From: Bog-756 sp963703145
Lineage (GTDB): Bacteria; Actinomycetota; Acidimicrobiia; Acidimicrobiales; RAAP-2
NCBI GenBank assembly: GCA_963703145.1
Contig: OY969793.1
Location: 1,612,001 to 1,676,000 of the forward strand
DNA length: 64,000 nucleotides
Direction of reading: 5' to 3'
The translations under genes were made by a program, and so were the position numbers. This document shows positions 15,601 to 23,570 of this stretch, piece after piece (the first letter of the stretch is position 1; the number at the start of each line of letters is the position of its first letter). A model generated the notes under the pieces. That model did no database searches. It was not told the origin of the DNA and saw nothing but the letters and a program-made list of their open reading frames with translations.

Positions 15601-17094
15601 TCAGGTGGGAGGGGTGCCCTCGGCGCCGTCCCGGGCCCAGGCGATGAGCCGGCGGTACGCACCCGCCGAGTCACAGCCGTCGGCATCGGTGTCCAGCCAC
15701 CGGAAACCCCGGGGGCCCCGGGCGCGGTCGATGCCGAACAGGCCGAAACGCGGCTCGTAGGTCCCCCACTCGTAGTTGTCGACCAGGGACCAGTGGAGGT
15801 AGGCGGTGACGGGCGCGCCCGAGGCCACGGCATCGACCACGGCGGCAACGTGCTCGCGTAGGTAGCGGGGTCGGTCCCAACCGTCGAGTCGGGGGTAGGG
15901 GCGCCCGTTTTGCACACGCGTGCACAGCCCGTTCTCCACCACCCACAAGGGCAGGTCCGGGAGGAGCTCGTGTTGGTCCATGCACCACCGGGTCAGGCCG
16001 GCCGGATCGGGCGGGACGTCCCAGATGGCCGTGGACGGCTCCCACCGCCGCCCACCCGCGCTCTGGTGCCCGGGGAGGCGTGTGGCACGGCTGGCCACCG
16101 GGTCGTACCAGTCGAAGCCCGACGCGTCGAGGGGACGGCCGTGGTCTCCGTCGTAGACCACGTCGAGAACCCGCCGGGGTGAGGGTCGGCGCAGCCGGGA
16201 GCGGACCGGACCGTCCAGGCGAGGACCTCCGGGGCCCGAGCCCCCGTAGGGAGACGCCCAGGCGAACAGCCGGCGTAGGAGTACCTCACCGGCCGATTCG
16301 GCCGGAAAGGCGGCGTCGTGGGCACGGCGTCGCTCATCCACCCACGCGTCGATGTCCTCCCGGGCCACGCCGGCGTGCCGGGCCGTCAGCAGATCGGTCC
16401 ACAGGCGGTCGTGCTCGTAGAGGGACGAGGAGCTGGTGTTGACGGTGACCATGGCGTCGGGCTGCACCTGGTGGATGGCCCGGTGGGCCAGGACGTGGGC
16501 GGTGAGCAGATGGTCGAGCACGGCGAACGCCTCGGTGAAGGCCAGGCGCCGGCCGGGCGGGCAGCCGCCTTCCACCCAGCCCATCAGGGCCAGGATGTTG
16601 GGCTCGTTGATGGTGATCCAGGTGCGGCACCGGGGGGCCAGGACCGGGAGCACCCTGGCTACGTGGGCGGCGAACCGGTCGGGCGAGTCCCCCTCGCGCC
16701 AGAACTCGTCGCCCAGCCAGGCCGGGTGGGTGAAGTGGTGGAGCGTGACCACCGGTTCGAGACCCCGGTCCCGGCAGGCGTCGAGGATACGGGCGTAGCC
16801 GTCGAGCGCGGTGTCGTCGAACTCCCCCTCGGCCGGCTCGAGTCGGGGCCACTCCACCGACAGCCGGAAGGCGTCACACCCCATGGCCGCGGCGCGGTCC
16901 AGGGACTGCTCGGGCTCCAGCCAGAAGTCACACGCGTTCCCCGACGGCTCGATCCGGCCTGCCGCCTCCCACCGGGCCCAGTTGTTGGTCGGCTCCCCAG
17001 GACCGTTGAATCCCCCTTCCACCTGGAACCCGGCGGTGGCCACCCCAAAGCGGAACCCGTCGGGAAGTGCCACTCCCCCGGCGGTGACGGTCAC
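15601..17094 (-). CDS. GH1 beta-glucosidase family protein
   Basis: A 497-residue family 1 glycoside hydrolase, cytoplasmic and retaining. The N-terminal GFRFGVATAGFQVEG, acid/base Glu164 in TINEPN, nucleophile Glu387 in VVENGL, and the aglycone-site WSLVDNYEWG near the C terminus are all present. It should therefore be an active beta-glycosidase (beta-glucosidase, beta-galactosidase or similar). The GTG at 17094 is preferred over an in-frame ATG at 17151: it is preceded by AGGGG at ribosome-site distance and its first bases overlap the stop of a leaderless 12-codon ORF (17091-17129), exactly as for GH4. The gene lies upstream of, and parallel to, the GH4 operon. Confidence 0.86.
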   Translation of the reverse strand: MTVTAGGVALPDGFRFGVATAGFQVEGGFNGPGEPTNNWARWEAAGRIEPSGNACDFWLEPEQSLDRAAAMGCDAFRLSVEWPRLEPAEGEFDDTALDGYARILDACRDRGLEPVVTLHHFTHPAWLGDEFWREGDSPDRFAAHVARVLPVLAPRCRTWITINEPNILALMGWVEGGCPPGRRLAFTEAFAVLDHLLTAHVLAHRAIHQVQPDAMVTVNTSSSSLYEHDRLWTDLLTARHAGVAREDIDAWVDERRRAHDAAFPAESAGEVLLRRLFAWASPYGGSGPGGPRLDGPVRSRLRRPSPRRVLDVVYDGDHGRPLDASGFDWYDPVASRATRLPGHQSAGGRRWEPSTAIWDVPPDPAGLTRWCMDQHELLPDLPLWVVENGLCTRVQNGRPYPRLDGWDRPRYLREHVAAVVDAVASGAPVTAYLHWSLVDNYEWGTYEPRFGLFGIDRARGPRGFRWLDTDADGCDSAGAYRRLIAWARDGAEGTPPT

Positions 17095-17129
17095 CGGCAG
17101 CCCCTGTCGCCCGCCGTGGCCTGGTGCAT
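17091..17129 (-). CDS. 12-codon leaderless upstream ORF coupled to the GH1 gene
   Basis: ATG at 17129 encodes MHQATAGDRGCR and stops with TGA at 17091-17093, overlapping the GTG start of GH1 (GTGA, 17091-17094). The box CATACT ends 6 nt upstream of this ATG. Length, overlap geometry and promoter spacing duplicate the leader ORF of GH4 1.5 kb away, although the peptide sequences differ apart from Arg near the C terminus. That repetition makes chance less likely than for one case. Confidence 0.5.
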   Translation of the reverse strand: MHQATAGDRGCR

Positions 17130-17135
17130 GGCGAC

Positions 17136-17141
17136 AGTATG
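17136..17141 (-). promoter_or_regulatory. -10 box for the GH1 leader/GH1 transcript
   Basis: CATACT on the minus strand has A at position 2 and T at position 6 of a TANNNT box and is followed by 6 nt (GTCGCC) and then ATG at 17129. An overlapping TACTGT is an alternative hexamer 4 nt from the ATG. Confidence 0.4.
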
Positions 17142-17173
17142 GCACCGGCATCGCCGGCGGCGGCCGGACCGAA

Positions 17174-18322
17174 TCATCCCGGGGGGACCTGCCAATGGAC
17201 CAGATCGGTGCTCCGGGCTACCCCGATCCGAGCATGACCCCAGCCGTCGAACTGGGTGAGTTCGGTGCTGCCCGCATAGAAGAGGTACGCGACGTGGCCG
17301 GATTGCGAGCCGGCCGCACAGAGGTAGGCCGAGTTGGCGTGCTCGAACGCGATGCTCGAGAGACCCGGCCCGGTGTCGAAGCGCTGGCCCGGGACCTCGA
17401 GCTGGCGGCCACCCGACCACTGCAGCCACCCCGCGGGAACCCCCGGATCCCCGGTCAGCGTGAAGAGCCACGGCTGGTCGAGATTGTCCGAGGTGGCCAC
17501 GAGCCGCCAGCGCCCACCTACCTTCACGAATTCGTAGTTCTCGATGGTGCCTCCGTCGACCTCGATGACCGGCCTCCCCACCACCACCCAGGGTCCCGCC
17601 GGCGTGCCGGTGGTGGAACGGGCGATCTCGAAGACGTCGGGCTGCTCAGGTGAGGAGTACTTGAAGCCCAGCATCAGCAGACGGCCGGTGTCGACCAGCG
17701 CACCGTCGATCATGCGCTGCCCCGGGCTGGGCGCCAGGGACTGGGCCAACGGGTGGGGCGTCGACCAGTGCACCAGGTCCGGCGAGCGGCGATAGAACAG
17801 CCGGGCCGAGTCCGACGACGGCGGCGAAGCCCCCGGATCGGACTGGTAGGTGACGACGAAGCCACCAGCCGGGTCCCGGACGACGTCGGGCGAGGCCACA
17901 CCGAGCACTCCGGGCTGGTCCGGCCACGGGTCCGGCGAGGACCAGTGCGCCAGGTCGTGGCTGGTGGCCGTGGCGACGTCCCACCGGGCCCCGCCGGGTG
18001 CAACCGGGTCGGCCCTCACGTAGCTGAAGACCAGGTGCCACCGTCCGCCGGTCCACACGACGGCCTCGTCCTTGATGCCTCCTGACGCCGACGACAGGAT
18101 CGGGTTGCGGAGATCGGACCAGTCGATGACCGGCGCCCCCGGCCCTCCGACGATGCACGCGTGCGCCGCACCCGCCGCCAACTCTTGGGTGGACAGGGCT
18201 CCCGGCGCCGACGCCGCACGGGCCTTGGTCGGACCGGCCCAAATGACAACAGCCACCGATGCCAGCACCACGGCCGCCACAGTGAGGGAGACCGGGGTCA
18301 GCCCTCGGCGCCGCCCGGTCAC
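17174..18322 (-). CDS. Secreted five-bladed beta-propeller glycosidase-like protein (GH43/GH32 clan-like)
   Basis: A 382-residue protein starting at GTG 18322, whose first bases overlap the rhamnosidase stop as GTGA. A short basic N terminus (VTGRRRG) and a hydrophobic stretch (LTVAAVVLASVAVVIWAG) form a signal peptide or membrane anchor. The body repeats propeller-blade hallmarks: DWSDLRNPILSS, GIKDEAVVW, WHLVFSYV, SHDLAHWSSP, GVASPDVVRDP, YRRSPDLVHWSTP and RSTDLVHWQVP. Paired acidic residues in DLRNP and KDEAVVW resemble GH43/GH32-clan active sites, but I cannot assign the exact family. Coupling to a Tat-exported alpha-rhamnosidase suggests the two act outside the membrane on the same side-chain-decorated glycan. 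Confidence 0.7.
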   Translation of the reverse strand: MTGRRRGLTPVSLTVAAVVLASVAVVIWAGPTKARAASAPGALSTQELAAGAAHACIVGGPGAPVIDWSDLRNPILSSASGGIKDEAVVWTGGRWHLVFSYVRADPVAPGGARWDVATATSHDLAHWSSPDPWPDQPGVLGVASPDVVRDPAGGFVVTYQSDPGASPPSSDSARLFYRRSPDLVHWSTPHPLAQSLAPSPGQRMIDGALVDTGRLLMLGFKYSSPEQPDVFEIARSTTGTPAGPWVVVGRPVIEVDGGTIENYEFVKVGGRWRLVATSDNLDQPWLFTLTGDPGVPAGWLQWSGGRQLEVPGQRFDTGPGLSSIAFEHANSAYLCAAGSQSGHVAYLFYAGSTELTQFDGWGHARIGVARSTDLVHWQVPPG

Positions 18323-21135
18323 GAGGTGGTGCTGGCGAACCGGAAGGACCCGGACCCCACCGCGAAGTCGGCGGTACCGTTCCCCGCGCCGAGGGGGCGG
18401 ACGCCGGGCGCCCGATCGGCCGGTCGCCCCGACTCGGTGACGGCCGGGGTCCTCGTGGCCGGCAGTGTCACGAGCGCGGTGCTGTTGGGGGGCACCGTGA
18501 CATTCAGTAAGAACCTGGGGTCCCCGGCTCCCGGTTGGGACCACGCCACCACGATCGTCCCCCGCGGAGTCGGCACGGTTCCGGCGGCCCGGGCCAGACC
18601 GCTGGTCGGCGGCACCACATCGAAGCCCGCATACCCCGGGCCGGTCGGGCGGACCCCGAGGAGGGTCCGTTGGATCTGGACCGACACGTTCGACCCCCAG
18701 CCGTGGGACATGCTGTCGCCGATCACGTCGGAGGGGTTCCAGACCTCCCAGGTGAACGTGGCCCCCCGGGCCAGAATGTTGGCCCACCCATCCGAGGTGG
18801 CATCCACCAATCGGGCCACCAGGTCGTCGTAGCGACCGGCCAGGGCCAGGGTGGCCAGGACCTCGGCTGCCGTCTGGGGCGGGGCCTGGATGCCCAGCCT
18901 GCTCACCAGCCGGGCCACCGCCGACAGCCGGGCGGCGGGGACCACGCCGTAGGCGGCGGCACAGGCGTTCGCCGTCTGGGAGGCCGAGGTGACGGGTGAC
19001 CCGTCGACCAGCAGCCCGTCGATATAGGTGCCGTCGGGCCGGGTGAGGCGGCGGTTGATGGCCGAGGTGAGCCGCGACTGCCGCCCTCGCTGGAGCGCTG
19101 TCTCACTGTCGGGTCGCCCGAGGGCCTCGGCCATACCGGCGGCACGTCGGAACACATTGGCCCCGAGGACGTTGAGGCGGGTGACCACCGGGAGCAGGTA
19201 GTAGACGTTGGTCGCCGGCAGGTCGGTCACCAGTCCGCTGCGGGGGTCCACGGCGCGGTGGACGTAGTCAGAGATCCGGGCCACCACCGGGTAGAGGTGG
19301 TCAAGCAGTTCCCGGTCCCCCGTGTGCATCCAGTACTGCCACACCCACTCGGGATAGATCTCGGTCGATTCGTTGATGTCGAGCGCGCCGAGACCCGTGG
19401 GGTAGATCTTGTTCACCGCCCCGTTGGGCCAATAGCGGCGTTGGGACTGGGCGAACTCGAGCAGCGACTTGCGGGTGAGGTTCTGCTCACCCAGCCCGGC
19501 CATGGCTGTGCAGGACTCGTTGAAGCCGTCGAAGAGCCAGGACCCTTTCTCCCGGGTCGGTGTGTCGATGAACTGCTCCTGTGCGGTGAACAGGGCGGAG
19601 TGCAGACCGAGCTGGAACTCGGCGTCGATCAGCGGCTCGGACGAGGTGAACGTCCCCGGAGCGTCCTCGGGCGGTGCCGTGTGACGGGTCAGGGCCACGA
19701 CATCGGCGGGCTCCAGGGTCTCCCCGGGGTCGTCGATCTGGAGGTACCGGAAGCCCAGGTAGTCGAACGGGTGGAAGGTCTCCTCCCCGCCGCGCTGGAT
19801 GTACTGGTAGCTCATATCGGTGTGCTGGGTGCCGTGCTGGGTGGAGACCTGGCCCGGCACTCCGGTGAAGGCCTGGCCCGGCACCGGCTCGTCCAGCAGG
19901 TAGCCGGCGTGCATGGACACGGTGCGCCCGGCCACCCCCCGGTGGAACGAGACCGTCGGCACCGCGGCATAGACCTTCCCGAAGTCGGCCACCACCGCTC
20001 CCGATGCCAGTGTGGTGAGCATCTGGGCCGCCACCGGCTCCTCCACGATGCGGGTGCGTACCGGGACGAGGTGGGTCCACGGGGCATGGGTGGCCCGGCC
20101 CAACACCACGGCCGGCGCCCAACTGGAGTCATCGAATCCCGGCGACTGCCAACCGACGGGCTCGCTCGGCCCGTCCACGTGCTCGGTGAAGTCGACCAGA
20201 TCGCCTTCGAGGTCGCGCTGGGTCCCCGGGAGCCAGGCGCCTTTGCGCACCCGCCACGAGCCGTCCGTGGCAATGGTCCGACGGTGGCCGTTCTCATAGT
20301 GGACGACAATCTGGGCGATGGTCCCAGGCCGACCCGCGGGATGACCCTTGGTCGGTCCCTGCCAACTGGTCGTGATGCCCACCGCATTGGCCGTGCCGGG
20401 TCGGACCAGGGCGGTCACGTTGAGGGTCTCGTAGTACATGGAGTCCGGATAGCTGTAGGCCTGGCCCTTCCCGGCCCGCACCCCGTTCAGGTAGAGCTCG
20501 TACTGCTGGTCACCCGAGACGAACGCCCGGGCCCGGGCCACGGCGCCGGCGGGGAGCTCCACCTCGGTTCGGGCGTAGGTGTACTGGTCCGGCTCGGCCT
20601 GCACTGTCGTGTCCCGGGTGATCCACTCGGCCGACCACGCATCCTCAGCGAGGCCGGTCTCGAAGACCGACGGAGCCGAGCGGGGCCCGGCCCCACCCTC
20701 CCCGTCCCACGTCTGGACGGTCCATCGGTAGGCGGCATCGGTGGAGAGCGGGGCTCCGGCGTAGGGCACCAGCTGGTCGGCCGAGACCACCCGTCCACTG
20801 TCCCAGACCAGCGGCGCCCCTGACGTCGAGGAGACCGGGCCCGACACCTGGACGCGATAGGCCTGCTGTCGTGCCCCCCGCCGGGAATCGGTGACGCGCC
20901 AGGCGAAGAACACGTCGTCGGGCCCGAGGCCGATGGGGGTGGCCAGTCCGTCGACCCGCAAGGCGTCGGGCGGCCCGGGCCGGCCGGAGGGAGCGACGGT
21001 CGCACCCGCCGCCAGCGGGTTCGAGGTGATCGATGCCACCGCCAGGCCGGTGGCACCCAGCACGCCACCGCCAAGGAGCTGGCGCCGGCTCAGGACCCAG
21101 GCGCCCGGTCGCTGGTCCCTCCCACCCTGGCTCAT
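18319..21135 (-). CDS. Tat-exported alpha-L-rhamnosidase (GH78)
   Basis: A 938-residue GH78-type enzyme, a usual length for multi-domain bacterial alpha-L-rhamnosidases. The N terminus carries a twin-arginine signal (SRRQLLGGGVLGATGLAVA), so it is exported folded. Beta-sandwich domains follow (RVDGLATPIGLGPDDVFFAW, then a YELYLNGVRAGKGQAYSYPD module). The (alpha/alpha)6 catalytic domain contains DTPTREKGSWLFDGFNES near residues 525-545 and DINESTEIYPEWVWQYW about 65 residues later, where the family keeps its catalytic acidic residues. The usual W-x-GD after REK is altered to WLFDG, so specificity may differ. TAACGT 6 nt before the ATG suggests a leaderless transcript. It is divergent from the ThuA-like gene. 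Confidence 0.85.
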   Translation of the reverse strand: MSQGGRDQRPGAWVLSRRQLLGGGVLGATGLAVASITSNPLAAGATVAPSGRPGPPDALRVDGLATPIGLGPDDVFFAWRVTDSRRGARQQAYRVQVSGPVSSTSGAPLVWDSGRVVSADQLVPYAGAPLSTDAAYRWTVQTWDGEGGAGPRSAPSVFETGLAEDAWSAEWITRDTTVQAEPDQYTYARTEVELPAGAVARARAFVSGDQQYELYLNGVRAGKGQAYSYPDSMYYETLNVTALVRPGTANAVGITTSWQGPTKGHPAGRPGTIAQIVVHYENGHRRTIATDGSWRVRKGAWLPGTQRDLEGDLVDFTEHVDGPSEPVGWQSPGFDDSSWAPAVVLGRATHAPWTHLVPVRTRIVEEPVAAQMLTTLASGAVVADFGKVYAAVPTVSFHRGVAGRTVSMHAGYLLDEPVPGQAFTGVPGQVSTQHGTQHTDMSYQYIQRGGEETFHPFDYLGFRYLQIDDPGETLEPADVVALTRHTAPPEDAPGTFTSSEPLIDAEFQLGLHSALFTAQEQFIDTPTREKGSWLFDGFNESCTAMAGLGEQNLTRKSLLEFAQSQRRYWPNGAVNKIYPTGLGALDINESTEIYPEWVWQYWMHTGDRELLDHLYPVVARISDYVHRAVDPRSGLVTDLPATNVYYLLPVVTRLNVLGANVFRRAAGMAEALGRPDSETALQRGRQSRLTSAINRRLTRPDGTYIDGLLVDGSPVTSASQTANACAAAYGVVPAARLSAVARLVSRLGIQAPPQTAAEVLATLALAGRYDDLVARLVDATSDGWANILARGATFTWEVWNPSDVIGDSMSHGWGSNVSVQIQRTLLGVRPTGPGYAGFDVVPPTSGLARAAGTVPTPRGTIVVAWSQPGAGDPRFLLNVTVPPNSTALVTLPATRTPAVTESGRPADRAPGVRPLGAGNGTADFAVGSGSFRFASTTS

Positions 21136-21141
21136 GGGGCC

Positions 21142-21147
21142 ACGTTA
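21142..21147 (-). promoter_or_regulatory. -10 box of leaderless GH78 promoter
   Basis: TAACGT on the minus strand is followed by six bases (GGCCCC) and the ATG at 21135. It lies in the 102-nt divergent region shared with the ThuA-like gene, which has its own box at 21226. Confidence 0.5.
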
Positions 21148-21225
21148 ATTGGCACCGCCCTCGCGGGTCGGGCCGTCCATACCGTCGGGGGCCAGCACCA
21201 CAAGAGCCGCTCCGGAGGTGAACGG

Positions 21226-21231
21226 TAGGAT
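21226..21231 (+). promoter_or_regulatory. -10 box of leaderless ThuA-like gene promoter
   Basis: TAGGAT ends 6 nt before the ATG at 21238, with no ribosome site. It has the same TANNNT-N6-ATG arrangement as the box before the PIG-L gene at 28229, where the 6-nt spacer is also of the form TCGNCN. Confidence 0.52.
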
Positions 21232-21237
21232 TCGCCG

Positions 21238-21954
21238 ATGCCCGACGGCTCCCTCCTCTTTGTCACACAGGTGGCTCCCTACCGCGACGGCCCGGCCGGG
21301 GTCCACGGCGTGCTCGACCAGTCCGCCACGGCGATGGCCCAGCTGGCCGAATCAGCCGGGTGCCCCTTCCAACGGGTCACCGACGTCCGGTCCGTGTCGG
21401 CCTCCACGCTGGCCGGGGCGCGGGTGGTGGCCCTGTTCACCATCGGGGAGACACCATGGACCCTCGAGCAACGGACCACCCTGGTCGAGAGGGTCCGATC
21501 CGGGCGGACCTCGATCCTGTCCATTCATTCGGCCACCGACGCCTGCTACGGGTGGGACGACTACCGGCTGTTGGTGGGGGCCCGGTTCGACGGTCACCCT
21601 TGGACCAAGACCTGCACCGTGGACGTGCTCGACGCGGTCCATCCAGCGGTGGCCCACCTGGGGGCCACCTGGACCTGGCACGACGAGATCTACCAATTCC
21701 GCGAGCTCCGTCCCGATGTCCGCATCCTGTTGGCTGCCCGCGCCGACGAGCTTCCCCTCGACACAGGGCCCGACGGTGCGTCCGGCCCCGGAGCGCGCCC
21801 GGCCTTTGGCTACCCGCTCTCCTGGTGCTTCGAGGAGGGGGCGGGCCGGGTGTTCTCCACGTCGCTCGGCCACTTCCCCCATGCTTGGGAGAGTCCGGAC
21901 TATCTCCGCCACCTGGCAGGGGGCCTCGACTGGGTCACGGCCCGATCGGCCTGA
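21238..21954 (+). CDS. ThuA-like (trehalose-utilisation/glutamine-amidotransferase-fold) protein
   Basis: A 238-residue class I glutamine-amidotransferase-like fold of the ThuA type. It begins LLFVTQVAPYRDGPAGVHGVLD, with the conserved LFTIGETPWTLEQRTTLVERV strand-helix, SIHSATDACYGWDDYRLLVGARFDGHPW near residues 97-124 and GRVFSTSLGHFPHAWESPDYLRHL near the C terminus. ThuA proteins accompany sugar-utilisation genes and a lyase or isomerase role on oxidised sugars has been proposed; the biochemistry is not settled. The catalytic Cys of amidotransferases is replaced by His (SIHSATD), as usual for ThuA. Its 3' end overlaps the convergent GH13 gene by 20 nt. Placed among glycosidases, a role in glycan catabolism is likely. 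Confidence 0.82.
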   Translation: MPDGSLLFVTQVAPYRDGPAGVHGVLDQSATAMAQLAESAGCPFQRVTDVRSVSASTLAGARVVALFTIGETPWTLEQRTTLVERVRSGRTSILSIHSATDACYGWDDYRLLVGARFDGHPWTKTCTVDVLDAVHPAVAHLGATWTWHDEIYQFRELRPDVRILLAARADELPLDTGPDGASGPGARPAFGYPLSWCFEEGAGRVFSTSLGHFPHAWESPDYLRHLAGGLDWVTARSA

Positions 21955-23566
21955 CCGGCCCGTCGCCACGTTCGACCACGACCGCCTCCCAGGCAGCCAC
22001 GGTCAGGGTCCCCTCGACCGGTTCCCCGTCTCGGCTCCGGTCCGTACCCAGCCGGACGTGCCCGGTGATCCCGTCCAGGGTTGCCGCACCCGGGCCCATA
22101 TTGATCAGCACCAGCCACCCCTCCCCCCGCGACCAGGCCCAGGCGTCGCCCGGTGCGGGGATGGACCGATAGGCACCCTCGTGGAGGTCGGGAGCGACGC
22201 GGCGCAAGGCGATCAGGTCCCGTACCAGGGTGAGTACGGAGTCCGGATCCCCCCGCTGGTCCTCCACGTTGCAGGCGGCCAGATCGCCGAACGGGAGCCA
22301 CGGCTCGACCCCCTCAGCAGTGAACCCACCACCGTCGACGTCCCGCCAGGGCATCGGCGTGCGCATGCCGTCACGGCCGGCATAGGCCGGCCAGTAGCGG
22401 ACCCCGAGGGGATCCCGGAGCCGGTCCTCGGGCACATCGGTGTCGCCGAGCCCGATCTCGTCCCCCTGGTACAGCACCGGCGTGCCCCGTAGCATCAACA
22501 CCATGACCAGTGCGGCCCGGACCCGGTCGGGGCGGTCGGCTGCCCAGCGGGAGGCCAGCCGGGACATGTCGTGGTTCGATCCGGTCCACACCGGCCAGGC
22601 ATCGGCGGGCAGTTCCGCCTCCACGTCCTCGACGATCTGGCGCATCGCCGGTGCTTCGAGCGCCGAGGTGATGAAGGGGAAGTTGAAGGCCAGATGGAGT
22701 TCGTCGGAGCCGTCGCCGTAGTAGGAGGCCAGTGCGCTGATGGGCTCGACCGGGGTCTCCCCCATCAACACCGTGCCGGGGTGGCTATCGGCCAGCCGAC
22801 GCCACCTCTGGATGACGTCGTGCACCTCGGGCCGGTTGCCGTTATAGACGGGACGCTGGCCGAACAGCTGGACGTCCAACGGGTCGTCCTCGGTGGCCGG
22901 CGGATTGTCCCGCAGCAGTGCGTCCTTGACGATGATGTTGCAGACATCGATGCGGAAGCCGGCCATGCCCCGGCCGAGCCAGTGCTCGATGATCCGATCG
23001 AATTCGGCGCGCACCTCCTCGCTCCACCAGTTGAGATCGGGCTGCTCGCTCAGGTGGTTGTGGAGGTAGTACTGGCCCGAGGCGGCATCGAGGCTCCACG
23101 CCGGGCCGCCGAAGCTGGCCACCCAATTGTTGGGGCGGCTGCCGTCGGGACGGGGATCGGCCCACACGTACCAGTCCCGGTGCGCCGCCGACGTCGAGGA
23201 CTGGGCGTCGAGGAACCAGGGGTGCTGGTCGCTGGTGTGGTTGGGAACGAGATCCATGACCACCCGTATGCCCCGCCGCTCGGACTCGGCGATCAGGCGG
23301 TCGATGTCGTCGGTGGTGCCCAGGCTCGGCTCGATGCTCGTGTAGTCCGAGACGTCGTAGCCCCAGTCGGCATTGGGCGAGCAGGTGATCGGGCTCAGCC
23401 AGACGCCGTCGATGCCGAGCCACTGGAGGTAGTCGAGTCGTTCGATGACGCCGGCCAGGTCGCCGACCCCGTCACCGTCCGAGTCGGCGAACGACCGCAG
23501 GTAGACCTGATAGAGGACGGCCCGTCTCCACCACGGCACCACCCCTCCTTCCCCGGCTCCGGCCAT
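21935..23566 (-). CDS. GH13 alpha-glucosidase/oligo-1,6-glucosidase family protein
   Basis: A 543-residue cytoplasmic GH13 enzyme. The canonical regions are present: VVMDLVPNHTS near residues 102-112, nucleophile Asp207 in GFRIDVCN, acid/base Glu270 in LMGETPVEP, and the transition-state stabiliser Asp333 in GSNHDMSRL. The QPDLNWWSEEVRAEFD segment is typical of the alpha-glucosidase/oligo-1,6-glucosidase subfamily (EC 3.2.1.20 or 3.2.1.10). It follows the PhyH gene by 5 nt and should be co-transcribed with it. Substrate is probably an alpha-glucoside or a short oligosaccharide. Confidence 0.88.
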   Translation of the reverse strand: MAGAGEGGVVPWWRRAVLYQVYLRSFADSDGDGVGDLAGVIERLDYLQWLGIDGVWLSPITCSPNADWGYDVSDYTSIEPSLGTTDDIDRLIAESERRGIRVVMDLVPNHTSDQHPWFLDAQSSTSAAHRDWYVWADPRPDGSRPNNWVASFGGPAWSLDAASGQYYLHNHLSEQPDLNWWSEEVRAEFDRIIEHWLGRGMAGFRIDVCNIIVKDALLRDNPPATEDDPLDVQLFGQRPVYNGNRPEVHDVIQRWRRLADSHPGTVLMGETPVEPISALASYYGDGSDELHLAFNFPFITSALEAPAMRQIVEDVEAELPADAWPVWTGSNHDMSRLASRWAADRPDRVRAALVMVLMLRGTPVLYQGDEIGLGDTDVPEDRLRDPLGVRYWPAYAGRDGMRTPMPWRDVDGGGFTAEGVEPWLPFGDLAACNVEDQRGDPDSVLTLVRDLIALRRVAPDLHEGAYRSIPAPGDAWAWSRGEGWLVLINMGPGAATLDGITGHVRLGTDRSRDGEPVEGTLTVAAWEAVVVERGDGPVRPIGP

Positions 23567-23570
23567 CGGT

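Noticed and set aside
14611..15861. Long plus-strand frame across the GH4 and GH1 genes
   Set aside because: Antisense shadow of two well-supported glycosidases; no recognisable protein features.
18323..18787. N-terminal extension of the secreted propeller protein into the rhamnosidase gene
   Set aside because: The extension is antisense-like, Arg/Gly-rich and would bury the signal peptide. The GTG at 18322 with its GTGA overlap is the natural start.
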